From the NCBI GenBank assembly GCA_028291515.1, contig JAQGHU010000040.1:1-64000 (forward strand): DNA of 64,000 bases, read 5' to 3'. A program made the translations under genes and the position numbers. Shown in pieces: positions 26,670 to 35,851 of the stretch. The notes beneath the pieces were generated by a model that saw only the letters and a list, made by a program, of their open reading frames with translations, ran no database searches and was not told where the DNA came from. This stretch comes from Schlesneria sp. (lineage in GTDB: Bacteria; Planctomycetota; Planctomycetia; Planctomycetales; Planctomycetaceae). The first letter of the stretch is position 1. The number at the start of each line of letters is the position of its first letter.

Positions 26670-27458
26670 ATGCAGACCATCAAACAACGGTTGACGGCTG
26701 GTGAAATGGTCATGATCTGTGGGATTGGCCGCGTCTGGCACCACAATCTGGTGCATATCCTGGGAATCAGTGGTGGGTTTCACGGGCTGTGGTTCGATAT
26801 GGAACACGTCGGGATGTCAACCGTCGATCTAGAGCTGGCGACCTCAGTCGCACGCAATCACGGACTGGACACCTTCTGCCGAGTCGCACCAACGGACTAC
26901 GCAACAGTGACTCGATGTTTCGAAGCGGGATCCAGCGGGATCATGGCCGCTCAAATTTTCACCGCGAAGCAGGCCGAAGAATTTGTCAAGTGGTCCAAAT
27001 TTGCACCACGTGGCTATCGCGGACTGAACACCGGAGGCTGGGACGCCGCTTTTACGACGATCCCCGCCGCCGAGTTCACTCGTCGCGCGAATGATGAATC
27101 GTTCGTCGCGATTCAGATTGAAACGCTGCAATCGGTCGAGGAATGCGAGGCGATCGCGGCGATCGATGGGGTCGACGCCTTGTTCGTGGGACCGGCGGAT
27201 CTAAGCCAAAGCCTAGGGGTGACCGGTCAGTTTTTCCACGAGAAGTGTCTGGCGGCGATCGATCGAGTTTCCGCCGCGTGCCGCAATACGGGCAAGCAAT
27301 GGGCTGCCGTCGCGTTCAACCCTCAACATGCCGACATGCTGGTCGAAAAGGGTTGCCGGATGATCTCGCCGACAAACGATACTCGAATCGTGGTGGCCGG
27401 AGTCGCGGCCGCCAAAAAAGACTTCGCCAAGTTCTTCGAAGCGGGGCTCTCAAAGTGA
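26670..27458 (+). CDS. HpcH/HpaI-family aldolase
   Basis: 262 residues from ATG 26670, with an AGGAG ahead. The (beta/alpha)8-barrel family signatures are present: WFDMEHVGMS (substrate/metal region), AGSSGIMAAQIFTAKQAEEFVKW, IQIETLQSVEECEAIAAIDGV with the metal-binding Glu, and DALFVGPADLSQSLG. Such enzymes cleave or form 2-keto-3-deoxy acids or related hydroxy-keto acids using a divalent metal. The exact substrate is unknown. Its stop overlaps the CoA-binding gene start (GTGA), so they form a coupled pair. Confidence 0.9.
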   Translation: MQTIKQRLTAGEMVMICGIGRVWHHNLVHILGISGGFHGLWFDMEHVGMSTVDLELATSVARNHGLDTFCRVAPTDYATVTRCFEAGSSGIMAAQIFTAKQAEEFVKWSKFAPRGYRGLNTGGWDAAFTTIPAAEFTRRANDESFVAIQIETLQSVEECEAIAAIDGVDALFVGPADLSQSLGVTGQFFHEKCLAAIDRVSAACRNTGKQWAAVAFNPQHADMLVEKGCRMISPTNDTRIVVAGVAAAKKDFAKFFEAGLSK

Positions 27459-27832
27459 CCGACAGCAAACCGACCGTTGCCATCCTGGGAGCTAGTCGCG
27501 ATCCTCGCAAGTTCGGATTCCGATCCGTCGTCTCTCATTTAAGACATGGATACGACGTGTACCCCATTAACCCGCATGCGAATGAAATCGCTGGCGTGAA
27601 AGCGTATCCGTCGCTTGATCAAGTTCCGTTGTCGGCGATCGAAAGAATCTCGGTCTACCTTCCGCCCGAGACGGGCTTGATGCTGTTGGATCAGATCGCC
27701 GCCAAACATCCGCACGAAGTCTGGTTCAATCCCGGCAGCGAAAGCAGCGAATTGCTGGAACGAGCGGAGTCGCTTGGTCTACCGGTCATCGCCGCCTGCA
27801 GCTTGATTGATCTGGAAAGCCGCAGCAGCTAA
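27455..27832 (+). CDS. Small CoA-binding protein
   Basis: 125 residues from GTG 27455, which overlaps the aldolase stop by four bases. KPTVAILGASRDPRKFGFRSV has the Rossmann-like CoA-binding fold of YccU/YneT-type proteins, followed by GYDVYPINPHANEIAG and VWFNPGSES. Members bind CoA or acyl-CoA; their physiological role is poorly known. The overlap implies co-translation with the aldolase and may indicate that the pair handles an acyl-CoA-linked metabolite. Confidence 0.85.
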   Translation: MTDSKPTVAILGASRDPRKFGFRSVVSHLRHGYDVYPINPHANEIAGVKAYPSLDQVPLSAIERISVYLPPETGLMLLDQIAAKHPHEVWFNPGSESSELLERAESLGLPVIAACSLIDLESRSS

Positions 27833-27850
27833 ACGGCATCTAACCGCCGT

Positions 27851-29176
27851 CTAGCGAAACAACTGTGTACGCGATGCTCCGCGAGCAACGTCATCTCGCA
27901 CGCTGGCGTTCCCCGGAACACCCACCTTGGCTTCGAGCGACTGTTCTCCAAGCGGAAGATGATTCAGGCGCGGCCGAAACGTGACAATTAACATCAGCGG
28001 CAGATACCAGAGCACGTATATCCCACCTTGGTGGGGATACCAGAACTGGGTGGCCACGACGACGGTCGTCGAATGGGCCAGCAGATGCTCGACGTTCTTT
28101 CGCTGAGGCCAGATTGTCAGTGCGATCAGTAGGATCATGAACGTGGCGAAGACCGGGATGCGGTAGGCCGAATCGTACAGGCCCCAGAAGCCGACTCCTT
28201 CGTCCGCTTTGAACTTCAGCACGCTCCAGTCGATCGAGCCCAAGGTCTGCTGTTTGAACGAAGTCGAATCGGCTGAGGTCAATATCAGGCTGCTCAACAG
28301 CACGGCACCGGTGAGCACCAGTGCTGATCCAAACTTCAATGCCCCCCGCTTCCAATAGAACGCCATCCAAATCGGCAACAGGAAGATCGGAAAGAAGACC
28401 GTGCCGCAAGCGAGGCCCAGCAGCACGCCAGAAACCATCGGTTTCCGATAAGCCGCAACCGCCCAGACGATGAGCGCGGCGGGTAGCAGGTGGTTCACTT
28501 TACTGACATCGAACGCGGTACACGGCAGCAGTAGATATAACGCCGCCATTGCCAAGCCGAGATTGGTATCACTGAAATGCCAGCGTCCGACCGCGATCAG
28601 TCCCAAGATGACCGCGATATGTGAAAGAATGGCCATCGTTCGCGCGGCGGCGATTGTTGTTCCACCTGCCAATGGAACAACTGTCGTGGCTAGCAAACGT
28701 CCAGCAGGCCCGGTCTCGGAATTTGGATCACCCGAGTCGGTCGAGGCACCCGCCGAAACATCGTGGCGTTTGAGCAATTCGTCCGCACCCCGAACCGTTC
28801 GAACTGCCGCCAAGTCGGGCTGCTCCGTCATGATCTTGGTCGTTTGGAACAACAGTGCCGACCCGCAGAGGAATACCATCCCAGCGGGATTCAGGTTCTG
28901 CTCCAATCTGGGTCGGCGGGTGAATACCGAATCCAGCAGCAGTCGAACCAGCAGCAGGCCGCTGATCACGAACAGAAAACAGTATCCCACTGACGGAACC
29001 AACGAAGTGGCTCGAACCAGCAGCAGGCCCGGCGCTAGAGACAACAAGAGAACGAGATCTAGATTTCGAACTGACCAGATTCGGCCGAACTTGAAGAAGA
29101 CTGCCAGAATCAAGAGAAGCGATAAATAGAACCAAGTCGGCTCGTTAACGTGATATCCGCGAAGTAAACCTTCCAT
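27851..29176 (-). CDS. Multi-pass membrane protein, probable GT-C glycosyltransferase-like
   Basis: 441 residues from ATG 29176; the frame is open to 29398 but the extra residues are polar and unlike a signal. About eleven hydrophobic segments are visible. The pattern of short loops and terminal FWYPHQGGIYVLWYLPLM resembles GT-C membrane glycosyltransferases or DUF2029-type proteins, like the gene at 32883. I see no clear catalytic DxD, so the enzymatic call is an inference from topology. It ends 18 bases from the convergent CoA-binding gene. Confidence 0.6.
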   Translation of the reverse strand: MEGLLRGYHVNEPTWFYLSLLLILAVFFKFGRIWSVRNLDLVLLLSLAPGLLLVRATSLVPSVGYCFLFVISGLLLVRLLLDSVFTRRPRLEQNLNPAGMVFLCGSALLFQTTKIMTEQPDLAAVRTVRGADELLKRHDVSAGASTDSGDPNSETGPAGRLLATTVVPLAGGTTIAAARTMAILSHIAVILGLIAVGRWHFSDTNLGLAMAALYLLLPCTAFDVSKVNHLLPAALIVWAVAAYRKPMVSGVLLGLACGTVFFPIFLLPIWMAFYWKRGALKFGSALVLTGAVLLSSLILTSADSTSFKQQTLGSIDWSVLKFKADEGVGFWGLYDSAYRIPVFATFMILLIALTIWPQRKNVEHLLAHSTTVVVATQFWYPHQGGIYVLWYLPLMLIVTFRPRLNHLPLGEQSLEAKVGVPGNASVRDDVARGASRTQLFR

Positions 29177-29627
29177 GCCGCCAACTCCAGGAGGAAGGCG
29201 CACGAAGTCTGGATCCCCTCGGGGGCAGACTCGCGGCACCCACATACCGCGACAATGCGCCGAATAGCATACGCTTCCCCAGACCGGTTGGAAACTCCCC
29301 AAACCTTCCCACTGAGACAGCGATTCGCGAACAGCCAAGGACTGGCCACTCGATTCGTCGTCGTCGGAGCATCTTTTCCAAGCGGAAGTCTTTACCAATC
29401 AGGTACATCAGTCACATTCGCCCGAATCGCTCGGATGTCAGAAACACGGGGCCGTCGCTTGATTCCACGACACTTCGGTTGGGAAAAGATGGACCACTTT
29501 CGATGTCAGCTGGAGCGATATTTTTTCTGATCTTGTCACAGAAACGAATCGTCGGACGTCTCTCTTGGCAGAACTGATGCATCGCGGGAATCGCAGTGCA
29601 AGCCAAATGAAAATAGGGAACTTTCAA

Positions 29628-30536
29628 ATGCGAATCTTTGTGGCGGGAGCAACAGGGGCGATTGGACAACCATTGCTGACAGAGCTGATTCGACAAGGGC
29701 ACTCCGTGACAGGAATGACTTCGAACGACGCTGGCGCCCGGTTGATCGCCAGCTTGGGAGCGAGTGTCGCTCAAGTGAACGTGTTTGACGCAGCGGGCGT
29801 TGAAGAGGCGCTCCGTCGGTCGCAGTCTGAGGTTGTGATCGATGAACTCACCTCGTTGCCGAAGGATCACGCTCATATCGCAGCGTCGGCCGCCGCCGAC
29901 CGAAAGGTACGATGGGAAGGGGGTGGAAACCTGCAGCGGGCGGCGATGGCCACCGGAGTGCGACGCTATATCCAGCAGGCCAGTGGCTTCTTTTTGAAAC
30001 CAAGCCACGGAATGGCTGATGAATCGGCAGGCCTGACCACGGATGCCAGTCCCTTTGTAACCGGATCAGCTCAACTCTATCGGGATCTGGAAACTCGCTT
30101 GCACAACTTGGGATCGATTGAAGGAGTCGCCTTGCGCTACGGATTCTTCTACGGTCCCCAAACCTGGTACGACCCCGAGGGAACTGCCGCTGACGCTGCA
30201 CGCCGACAGGAATTGCCGATTATGGGACAGGGTGAGGGGGTCTGGTCGTGGGTGCATATCGAAGATGCGGCCTTGGCGACTGTGGCCGCGCTGACCGCTC
30301 CTGCAGGAGTGTACAACATCGTCGATGACGATCCTGCTCCGTGCAGCGAATGGATTCCCAACTTTGCCCGCTGGGTCGATGCACCGCCGCCACCTCGGAT
30401 CACGGAGCAGCAAGCTCGGGAAACCGCTGGTGAAGATGCTGTCTACTATATGACAAAGTTACAGGGTGCTTCGAATCGAAAAGCGAAGGAAGTGTTAGGC
30501 TTTCGACCTCGCAGAACGGAATGGCTGGCCGAGTGA
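29628..30536 (+). CDS. NAD-dependent epimerase/dehydratase
   Basis: 302 residues from ATG 29628 (an ATG at 29607 also fits). MRIFVAGATGAIGQPLL is the Rossmann nucleotide loop of extended/atypical short-chain dehydrogenases. Later parts are VRRYIQQASGFFL and ALRYGFFYGPQTWYDPEGT, where the YxxxK-type Tyr is replaced, as in NmrA- or epimerase-like SDRs. It ends VLGFRPRRTEWLAE, a common end for this group. The substrate is unknown. It is followed on the opposite strand by the HMA-MauE gene. Confidence 0.8.
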   Translation: MRIFVAGATGAIGQPLLTELIRQGHSVTGMTSNDAGARLIASLGASVAQVNVFDAAGVEEALRRSQSEVVIDELTSLPKDHAHIAASAAADRKVRWEGGGNLQRAAMATGVRRYIQQASGFFLKPSHGMADESAGLTTDASPFVTGSAQLYRDLETRLHNLGSIEGVALRYGFFYGPQTWYDPEGTAADAARRQELPIMGQGEGVWSWVHIEDAALATVAALTAPAGVYNIVDDDPAPCSEWIPNFARWVDAPPPPRITEQQARETAGEDAVYYMTKLQGASNRKAKEVLGFRPRRTEWLAE

Positions 30537-30574
30537 ATGACCAGTCGCTCGGACCGGCGAGTGGAAAAGATACT

Positions 30575-31321
30575 CTAGTGCGAACCAACAAGCAGCATGG
30601 CGGCGGCCATCGCAATCATGGTCGAATCTTCGATCAGCGTCACGGTCGACATCGGCAGGTTGAACACGGTCCCCAGGCAGGCGCAGCGGATCTTTCGCTT
30701 TTCCAGCAGACTCTGGATCACTCCGATGCTGCTGATTGACATCACAATCACGGTGGCGAGGTTGGTCGCAAAAGGTTGGAACCCGCCGACATATGCCGCA
30801 CCAAGGAACAGCTCGATGAACGGGTAGACGTACCCATATGCGGGAACCTTGCGCGCAACGACATCGTACATCCGATACGAATCGGCGAATCCGCGAACAT
30901 CCAGCAGCTTGAAGAACGAGAATGTGAGGAAGAACCCGCCCATGAAGTTCTGCATCGCCCGCTCCCAGACGACACTCCCCGCATGTATTTCGACTAATGC
31001 GACCACTCCAGCGAGAAAGGCGACGAGCAGGATCAGCGGATAGTAGGTCAAACTCGGTTCGACGCTCGGCGACGCTGCCGGAGATCGAACTGCGGCCACC
31101 AAAGGCTCGGCTTGCCCAATCACTTGAAAGCCCGCGTTCCTCACAGCGGCCGCTACTGTCTCTTGTTCGACTCCTTCGCCTTCAACCGTCAAAATCTTAT
31201 CTTTTGCCGAGGTGTCGACTCCCCAATGACTGATCGTCGATTCGGCATCCAGAAACGGTTTCACTGTTGCCACGCAGGACTGGCAATTCAAATTGGTTTT
31301 GAGCCGTAATGTTTTCGTCAT
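30575..31321 (-). CDS. HMA metal-binding domain fused to MauE/DoxX-like membrane domain
   Basis: 248 residues. Residues 1-68 form a heavy-metal-associated fold with Cys13 and Cys16 in LNCQSCVATVKPFLD. After an Ala/Ser/Pro linker come about four membrane helices with LLDVRGFADSYRMYDVVARKV, matching MauE/DoxX-like quinone-linked redox proteins. A second cysteine pair, Cys213-x-Cys215, lies in KIRCACLGTVFNLPMS near the C-terminus. The arrangement suggests a membrane protein that takes metal (probably Cu(I)) or thiols on the cytoplasmic side. No metal ATPase or regulator is adjacent. Confidence 0.8.
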   Translation of the reverse strand: MTKTLRLKTNLNCQSCVATVKPFLDAESTISHWGVDTSAKDKILTVEGEGVEQETVAAAVRNAGFQVIGQAEPLVAAVRSPAASPSVEPSLTYYPLILLVAFLAGVVALVEIHAGSVVWERAMQNFMGGFFLTFSFFKLLDVRGFADSYRMYDVVARKVPAYGYVYPFIELFLGAAYVGGFQPFATNLATVIVMSISSIGVIQSLLEKRKIRCACLGTVFNLPMSTVTLIEDSTMIAMAAAMLLVGSH

Positions 31322-31516
31322 AGTATCTGCCCTCTTGCCGAGATCTCTCCAAACAGTGCCAATTGTGGCTTGGCAGCGCGATTTTTAGTTCCAGTTCGTA
31401 CGATCTTCTCCGCGGGTATCTGTATTCTACACAGCGGAGAGTCGTCCATGGAGAAAGATGGATTAGGAATTGCGAGATGACACACGCTTGGTTCACGAAT
31501 TCAAAAGGGGCCGCTC

Positions 31517-32875
31517 ATGACGCTTCGCTTGATCCTTGTTCTGGCATCATGTGCGCTACTGAGGCTCTGCTCCGATGCCACAGCGCAAGACGCGGCGCCA
31601 GCCAAGGCAACAGCGGCGTTTTCGTTTGCTGATGTCGAATATCAGCATCGCTATTCGCATCAAGACTTGCATGAGTTCACACCGCTAGATCAGCCCGACC
31701 TGAAGCGTTGGTCGGACATGGTGACGATCAACTTTTACCCCTCCGTGACCGACGGCGAGGGACTGGCGAAAGTCGCCAATGCGGTGCTGGCGAACTACAA
31801 GACGAATGGCGGACGAGTGATCCGGACTAACTCTGTTCCCATGACCAAGGAGACACCTGCCGAGCATCTGATTATGGTGCTGTTCCGCAGACCCGAATTT
31901 GCGGAGGCAACATTCATCCGACTCCAACTCAATGGCGACACAGGTGCTTCGACCACGTACTCACGACGGGTGTACGGCGAGAAGAGTGGCGAAGTGATCA
32001 GCGAATGGCTGAAGAACAAGGGGTTAGCCACCGAGAAGGTCCTGATGAAATGGGACGGGTTGGCAGCGCTCGAACTGAAGAAAGCTGATGAGCCTGTCTT
32101 TGAAACTCGAACGCTCACGTCGTGGCTGCAGGATTTCGCGATCGGGCGGAATCCTGACATGGACAAGCATCACGCAGCAGAACGAGCGATCCGTTCGATT
32201 GGAAACGATGTCCTTCCGTTCCTCGTGAAGCGTTTGGAGGTTTCTGACGAACCGAGTGAGGGGGCTCAAGACATCCAAACCGTCTCGGCGTTTAGAGCCC
32301 TCGGCACGGAAGCGGCGCCGGCGATCCCGGCACTCATCCAATGTCTGGCCCCCAGCTACGATGCGGCCGGCAGCGATTTATCCAAGCCTGAAGACATGTT
32401 GAGGAATCAAAAATCAATACAGGCAGCACTGGCGCTGCAAGCGATTGGCGAAGCCTCGATCGCACCACTCACTGCCGCCTTGCGAGACAAACGACATCAA
32501 ATCCGTTTTGGTGCAGCGATGGCTTTGGAAGATGTTGCCAGGGGTGACAACCACCTTGGCGTTGTCGAACAGCAGGTCGTCCCAGCACTGATCAAAGCTC
32601 TGAAAGACGAGAATCGCAACGTTCGCTGGCGAACCGCACGCACTCTTGGCGACTTGCATGCCGCTCCGGAAAAGTCGGTCGCCGCTCTGGCTGAACGAGT
32701 TCGCAGCGACCAAGACGAAAGCGTGAAGATCTACGCAATTTGGGCGTTGCAAAAGTTCGGCAAGCAGGCCGAATCTGCCTTGCCCGATCTTCAAAAGGCC
32801 ACAACAGACGTGAATCCCGTCGTCTGCGACGCTGCCAAAAAAGCGATTACTGCGATCCGAAAAGAGATTGAGTGA
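31517..32875 (+). CDS. Exported HEAT-repeat protein
   Basis: 452 residues. The N-terminus TLRLILVLASCALLRLCSDA is a probable signal peptide. A polar middle domain (residues 50-200) has no family I recognise. From about residue 215 to the end, alpha-helical HEAT or PBS-lyase-like repeats are visible (FRALGTEAAPAIPALI, RFGAAMALEDVA, VRWRTARTLGDLHAAPEKSVAAL, IYAIWALQKFG). Such repeats bind proteins. ATG 31517 has the site AAAGGGGC upstream. It ends eight bases from the convergent glycosyltransferase gene. Confidence 0.75.
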   Translation: MTLRLILVLASCALLRLCSDATAQDAAPAKATAAFSFADVEYQHRYSHQDLHEFTPLDQPDLKRWSDMVTINFYPSVTDGEGLAKVANAVLANYKTNGGRVIRTNSVPMTKETPAEHLIMVLFRRPEFAEATFIRLQLNGDTGASTTYSRRVYGEKSGEVISEWLKNKGLATEKVLMKWDGLAALELKKADEPVFETRTLTSWLQDFAIGRNPDMDKHHAAERAIRSIGNDVLPFLVKRLEVSDEPSEGAQDIQTVSAFRALGTEAAPAIPALIQCLAPSYDAAGSDLSKPEDMLRNQKSIQAALALQAIGEASIAPLTAALRDKRHQIRFGAAMALEDVARGDNHLGVVEQQVVPALIKALKDENRNVRWRTARTLGDLHAAPEKSVAALAERVRSDQDESVKIYAIWALQKFGKQAESALPDLQKATTDVNPVVCDAAKKAITAIRKEIE

Positions 32876-32882
32876 GCTATGT

Positions 32883-34076
32883 CTAACTTGCCTGGATCGT
32901 CACTTCGTTGTCGGCAGTTCGCATCTCTTTCGCCAACCGCCAAGCCAGATAGACCGACACCACGACGCAAACAAACGGGCCCATCCAGATCTCTCGTGGA
33001 GGGGGCGTCATCAGTTTGGCGAGGTCGAAGTTCAGCGTGGTCGCCAGCGCGGCTAGAGTGAAGCCGATCGTCAGGCCGATGTTGCGGCGTAGCAGTAGTG
33101 ATTCGGCGAGCAGAATGCCGTAGATCGGAGCCACCATCGCGTACGTGCTGCCTTCAGTGCGCGAATTGAACAGCATCAGGTAACAGTTGGAGAATGCGAA
33201 CAGGAAGAATAGTCCTCGATCTTGTGGCAGCTTGCGAGCAGCCAGCCAACAGGCTGCCAGAGTGCCGACGGCGAAGACGACTCGTCCTGTCTGCTGGACC
33301 GGCGACGGCAGATCGAGGCCGAAGACCTTCAGCATTCCGTAAATGTGCGCCCAGTAACCTGTTTCGCCATCTTTGAAGGCGATGCGCGAGTTTTCGTAGA
33401 AGGCGACGAATTGAGTCATCGCGTACTCGGGTCTGGCCACAAGAAAAGGTGCGATCGCGACAAAGACGGTCGCCACAGCCAATCGCCACAGCATCGGTCG
33501 GTAGATGGCTGCGACCAACAGGATCATGACGAACGCCACCGGCTTAAAGGCAAATGCGAGCGCCAATAGGACTGTCGCCCGCCACCATTGTTCCGCTTTC
33601 AATTCGACTGTCGCCAGTAACATCAGCCCGGTAATGATCAGCGTCGCTTGACCGTTGCGAGCACACCCTGCCGAAATTGCGGCTGTCACGACGGTATTAA
33701 TCAGGAACCAGCGATCGTCATGACTGACCATTCGTGTCAGTCGAAAGACGCCGACTGCCAAGACGGCCAGAATCGTCCAACTCCAGACGATTTCACCATA
33801 GGGCTTTGGAAGCATCGCCCACGGGACGAAGACTAGCGCACACTGGGGAGCATACACAAAGCCAGAACCGCCCATGTTGTAAAGCGGATTGCCTGCGATC
33901 CAGTTCACGACAGCCGCTCGATAATTCGGTACCACGGACCGTTCGCGGCCATTCAAATCATCGAAATAGAGGATCAGGCCGATGACGACGGCCATCCCGA
34001 TCCACGCCAGCCATGCTACTCGGCGGACCGCTGGGGATTGGTATTCAACCGTCTGTGGGCCAACAATTTCGCCCAT
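32883..34076 (-). CDS. DUF2029/GT87-type membrane glycosyltransferase
   Basis: 397 residues from ATG 34076 (frame open to 34112). About ten transmembrane segments are visible, with NPLYNMGGSGFVYAPQCALVFVP in an early loop, the pattern of GT87 polyprenyl-phosphate-mannose-dependent enzymes. These build cell-envelope glycans or lipoglycans. The acceptor is unknown. It is not part of a visible glycan operon; the neighbours are a HEAT protein and a beta-propeller protein in other units. Confidence 0.78.
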   Translation of the reverse strand: MGEIVGPQTVEYQSPAVRRVAWLAWIGMAVVIGLILYFDDLNGRERSVVPNYRAAVVNWIAGNPLYNMGGSGFVYAPQCALVFVPWAMLPKPYGEIVWSWTILAVLAVGVFRLTRMVSHDDRWFLINTVVTAAISAGCARNGQATLIITGLMLLATVELKAEQWWRATVLLALAFAFKPVAFVMILLVAAIYRPMLWRLAVATVFVAIAPFLVARPEYAMTQFVAFYENSRIAFKDGETGYWAHIYGMLKVFGLDLPSPVQQTGRVVFAVGTLAACWLAARKLPQDRGLFFLFAFSNCYLMLFNSRTEGSTYAMVAPIYGILLAESLLLRRNIGLTIGFTLAALATTLNFDLAKLMTPPPREIWMGPFVCVVVSVYLAWRLAKEMRTADNEVTIQAS

Positions 34077-34319
34077 GAAACTCGTCCTTGATCGGGGCGA
34101 CAAGACTCGCAAGCAGTAGTTCCACCGCGCGGCCGCGAGGGGACTTGGACTTCCGTGTCCAAAATCGAAGTTGTGGGGGGATACTAGATTGCATCAAAAA
34201 TCCCGTCAACGTGACTGTTTTTGGCCGGATCAATCATGGTGAATGTCGTGCAGACCTTCTGCTTCCCCGATAGCTAAATTGCCGCACCGTTTACTTTAGA
34301 GCAAACTCTCTCGTCATGG

Positions 34320-35600
34320 CTATTCTTTGGCGGCGACGCAAAACAGATGAGTTTCGCCGCGGATCAGGATTCGATTGGCGGCGGGGACAGGTGAACCGAT
34401 GACAGATTCGCCCATGTCATTCTCGGACAGCACTTCGAATTTGTCATTGGCGATGCTGGCCACAAACACTGTTCCGTCCTCACGTGGGGCGTACAACTTG
34501 TCACCCGCGATCAGCGGCGAGGCGTAATAGTTCGAACGATGTCGAGGAAACGTTCCCTCCCAAATTGTCTTGCCGGTGGCGGGGTCGACGCACGCGACTT
34601 CGCCTCGATCTCGAACGAGAATGACGCGGCCCTGATATGCGACCGGCGTCGGAACGAACGTTCCCACATCGTCTCGTCGCCACACATGATTGGTTGCAGT
34701 GACATCACCGCTGCCGGTCATTCGGATCCCATGCAGACGCGGAACACCTCGATCGTTGCGACCGTAGGCGATCACCACCATATCTCCCACGATCACGGGG
34801 GTCGCAATCGCCGGCCACAACTTGTTGGCTTCAGGATTAAAGTTGCCGCACGACCAGACGACTTGCCCGTCGCTCGCGTTATGAATGGTCAGGTGTTCCG
34901 CACCCCACACCAGGATTGACTCCTTCCCCTGATGCTGAATGACCAGCGGCGTCGTATAGCCGTGATCGCATTCGGTCGGCACCGAGTAATTCCGAGCGAC
35001 CTTCCAGGCGATCTCGCCCGTCGCTTTGTCAAACGCCGCCAGCCACGATTCGCCTTGGTGCATGCGAGTCATGACAACGTACTTCTCGGTCAACACGGGC
35101 GAAGTTCCATGATCCCAGAACAACGTGTCTTTTCCGAATCGCTCGACGAGATCAGTCTTCCATCGCACCTTGCCGTCCAGTTCCACAGCCGCAAACGTGC
35201 CACTCTTAAAGAATACAAACACTGCGTTCCCATCGGTGACCGGGGACGCATTACTGCCAGATCCGTTGCGATGCTTCCCAGCATTTTCCTTCCCAAAGAC
35301 GGCTCGCCATTTCTCGACGCCGTCGAGGTCATAGCACAATAGCGCGTCATTCCCATCTGCCGGCGATGTCAGGTAGATCAGCCCATCGAGCAGGATCGGC
35401 GTGGAGCACCCCTTGCCCGGCAACTGAGTCCGCCAGAGATATTCGTCCGCACTGAACTTAACGGGATAAGTGCCTCGCTCAATACTCCCATTCCCCAACG
35501 GCCCCCGCCATGATCGCCAGTCGGGCACATCAGCAGCCGACCCCAGTTGCACCGAAAAGCACACCAACCCAACCACGGCAACCAGAAGTTTGTTCGGCAT
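34320..35600 (-). CDS. Exported PQQ-type beta-propeller protein
   Basis: 426 residues from ATG 35600 (MPNKLLVAVVGLVCFSVQL is a signal peptide). The mature part repeats the PQQ-propeller blade motif, for example ATGKTIWEGTFP, LDGKVRWKTDLV, ASDGQVVWSC and YDLDGVEKWRAVFG. WRSWRGPLGNGS near the start is typical of planctomycete propeller proteins. It probably binds ligands or proteins in the periplasm. Without active-site residues of PQQ dehydrogenases it should not be called an enzyme. A paralogue of the same design is at 49344. Confidence 0.85.
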   Translation of the reverse strand: MPNKLLVAVVGLVCFSVQLGSAADVPDWRSWRGPLGNGSIERGTYPVKFSADEYLWRTQLPGKGCSTPILLDGLIYLTSPADGNDALLCYDLDGVEKWRAVFGKENAGKHRNGSGSNASPVTDGNAVFVFFKSGTFAAVELDGKVRWKTDLVERFGKDTLFWDHGTSPVLTEKYVVMTRMHQGESWLAAFDKATGEIAWKVARNYSVPTECDHGYTTPLVIQHQGKESILVWGAEHLTIHNASDGQVVWSCGNFNPEANKLWPAIATPVIVGDMVVIAYGRNDRGVPRLHGIRMTGSGDVTATNHVWRRDDVGTFVPTPVAYQGRVILVRDRGEVACVDPATGKTIWEGTFPRHRSNYYASPLIAGDKLYAPREDGTVFVASIANDKFEVLSENDMGESVIGSPVPAANRILIRGETHLFCVAAKE

Positions 35601-35851
35601 TGTTGTGTAGATCCTGACGAAGTTCATGGGGAGCGTTGAGAGCGTGGCAGTATACTCTCTACTACGAACTGCTGAACAGCAGTGGTCCTGTCAGTTGCGA
35701 TCCAATGCACATTCTGTGGAAGGATTCCTCGACGCCCTCAGGAGTTGTTGCTTGACGCCATCTCGTTCGTTCTCGATCCTAGTTCCCAGCGATCAAATCA
35801 CTGCTATTCAGTGAACGCCGTCACGTCTGTGACACTTCTGGGAATAGATTA

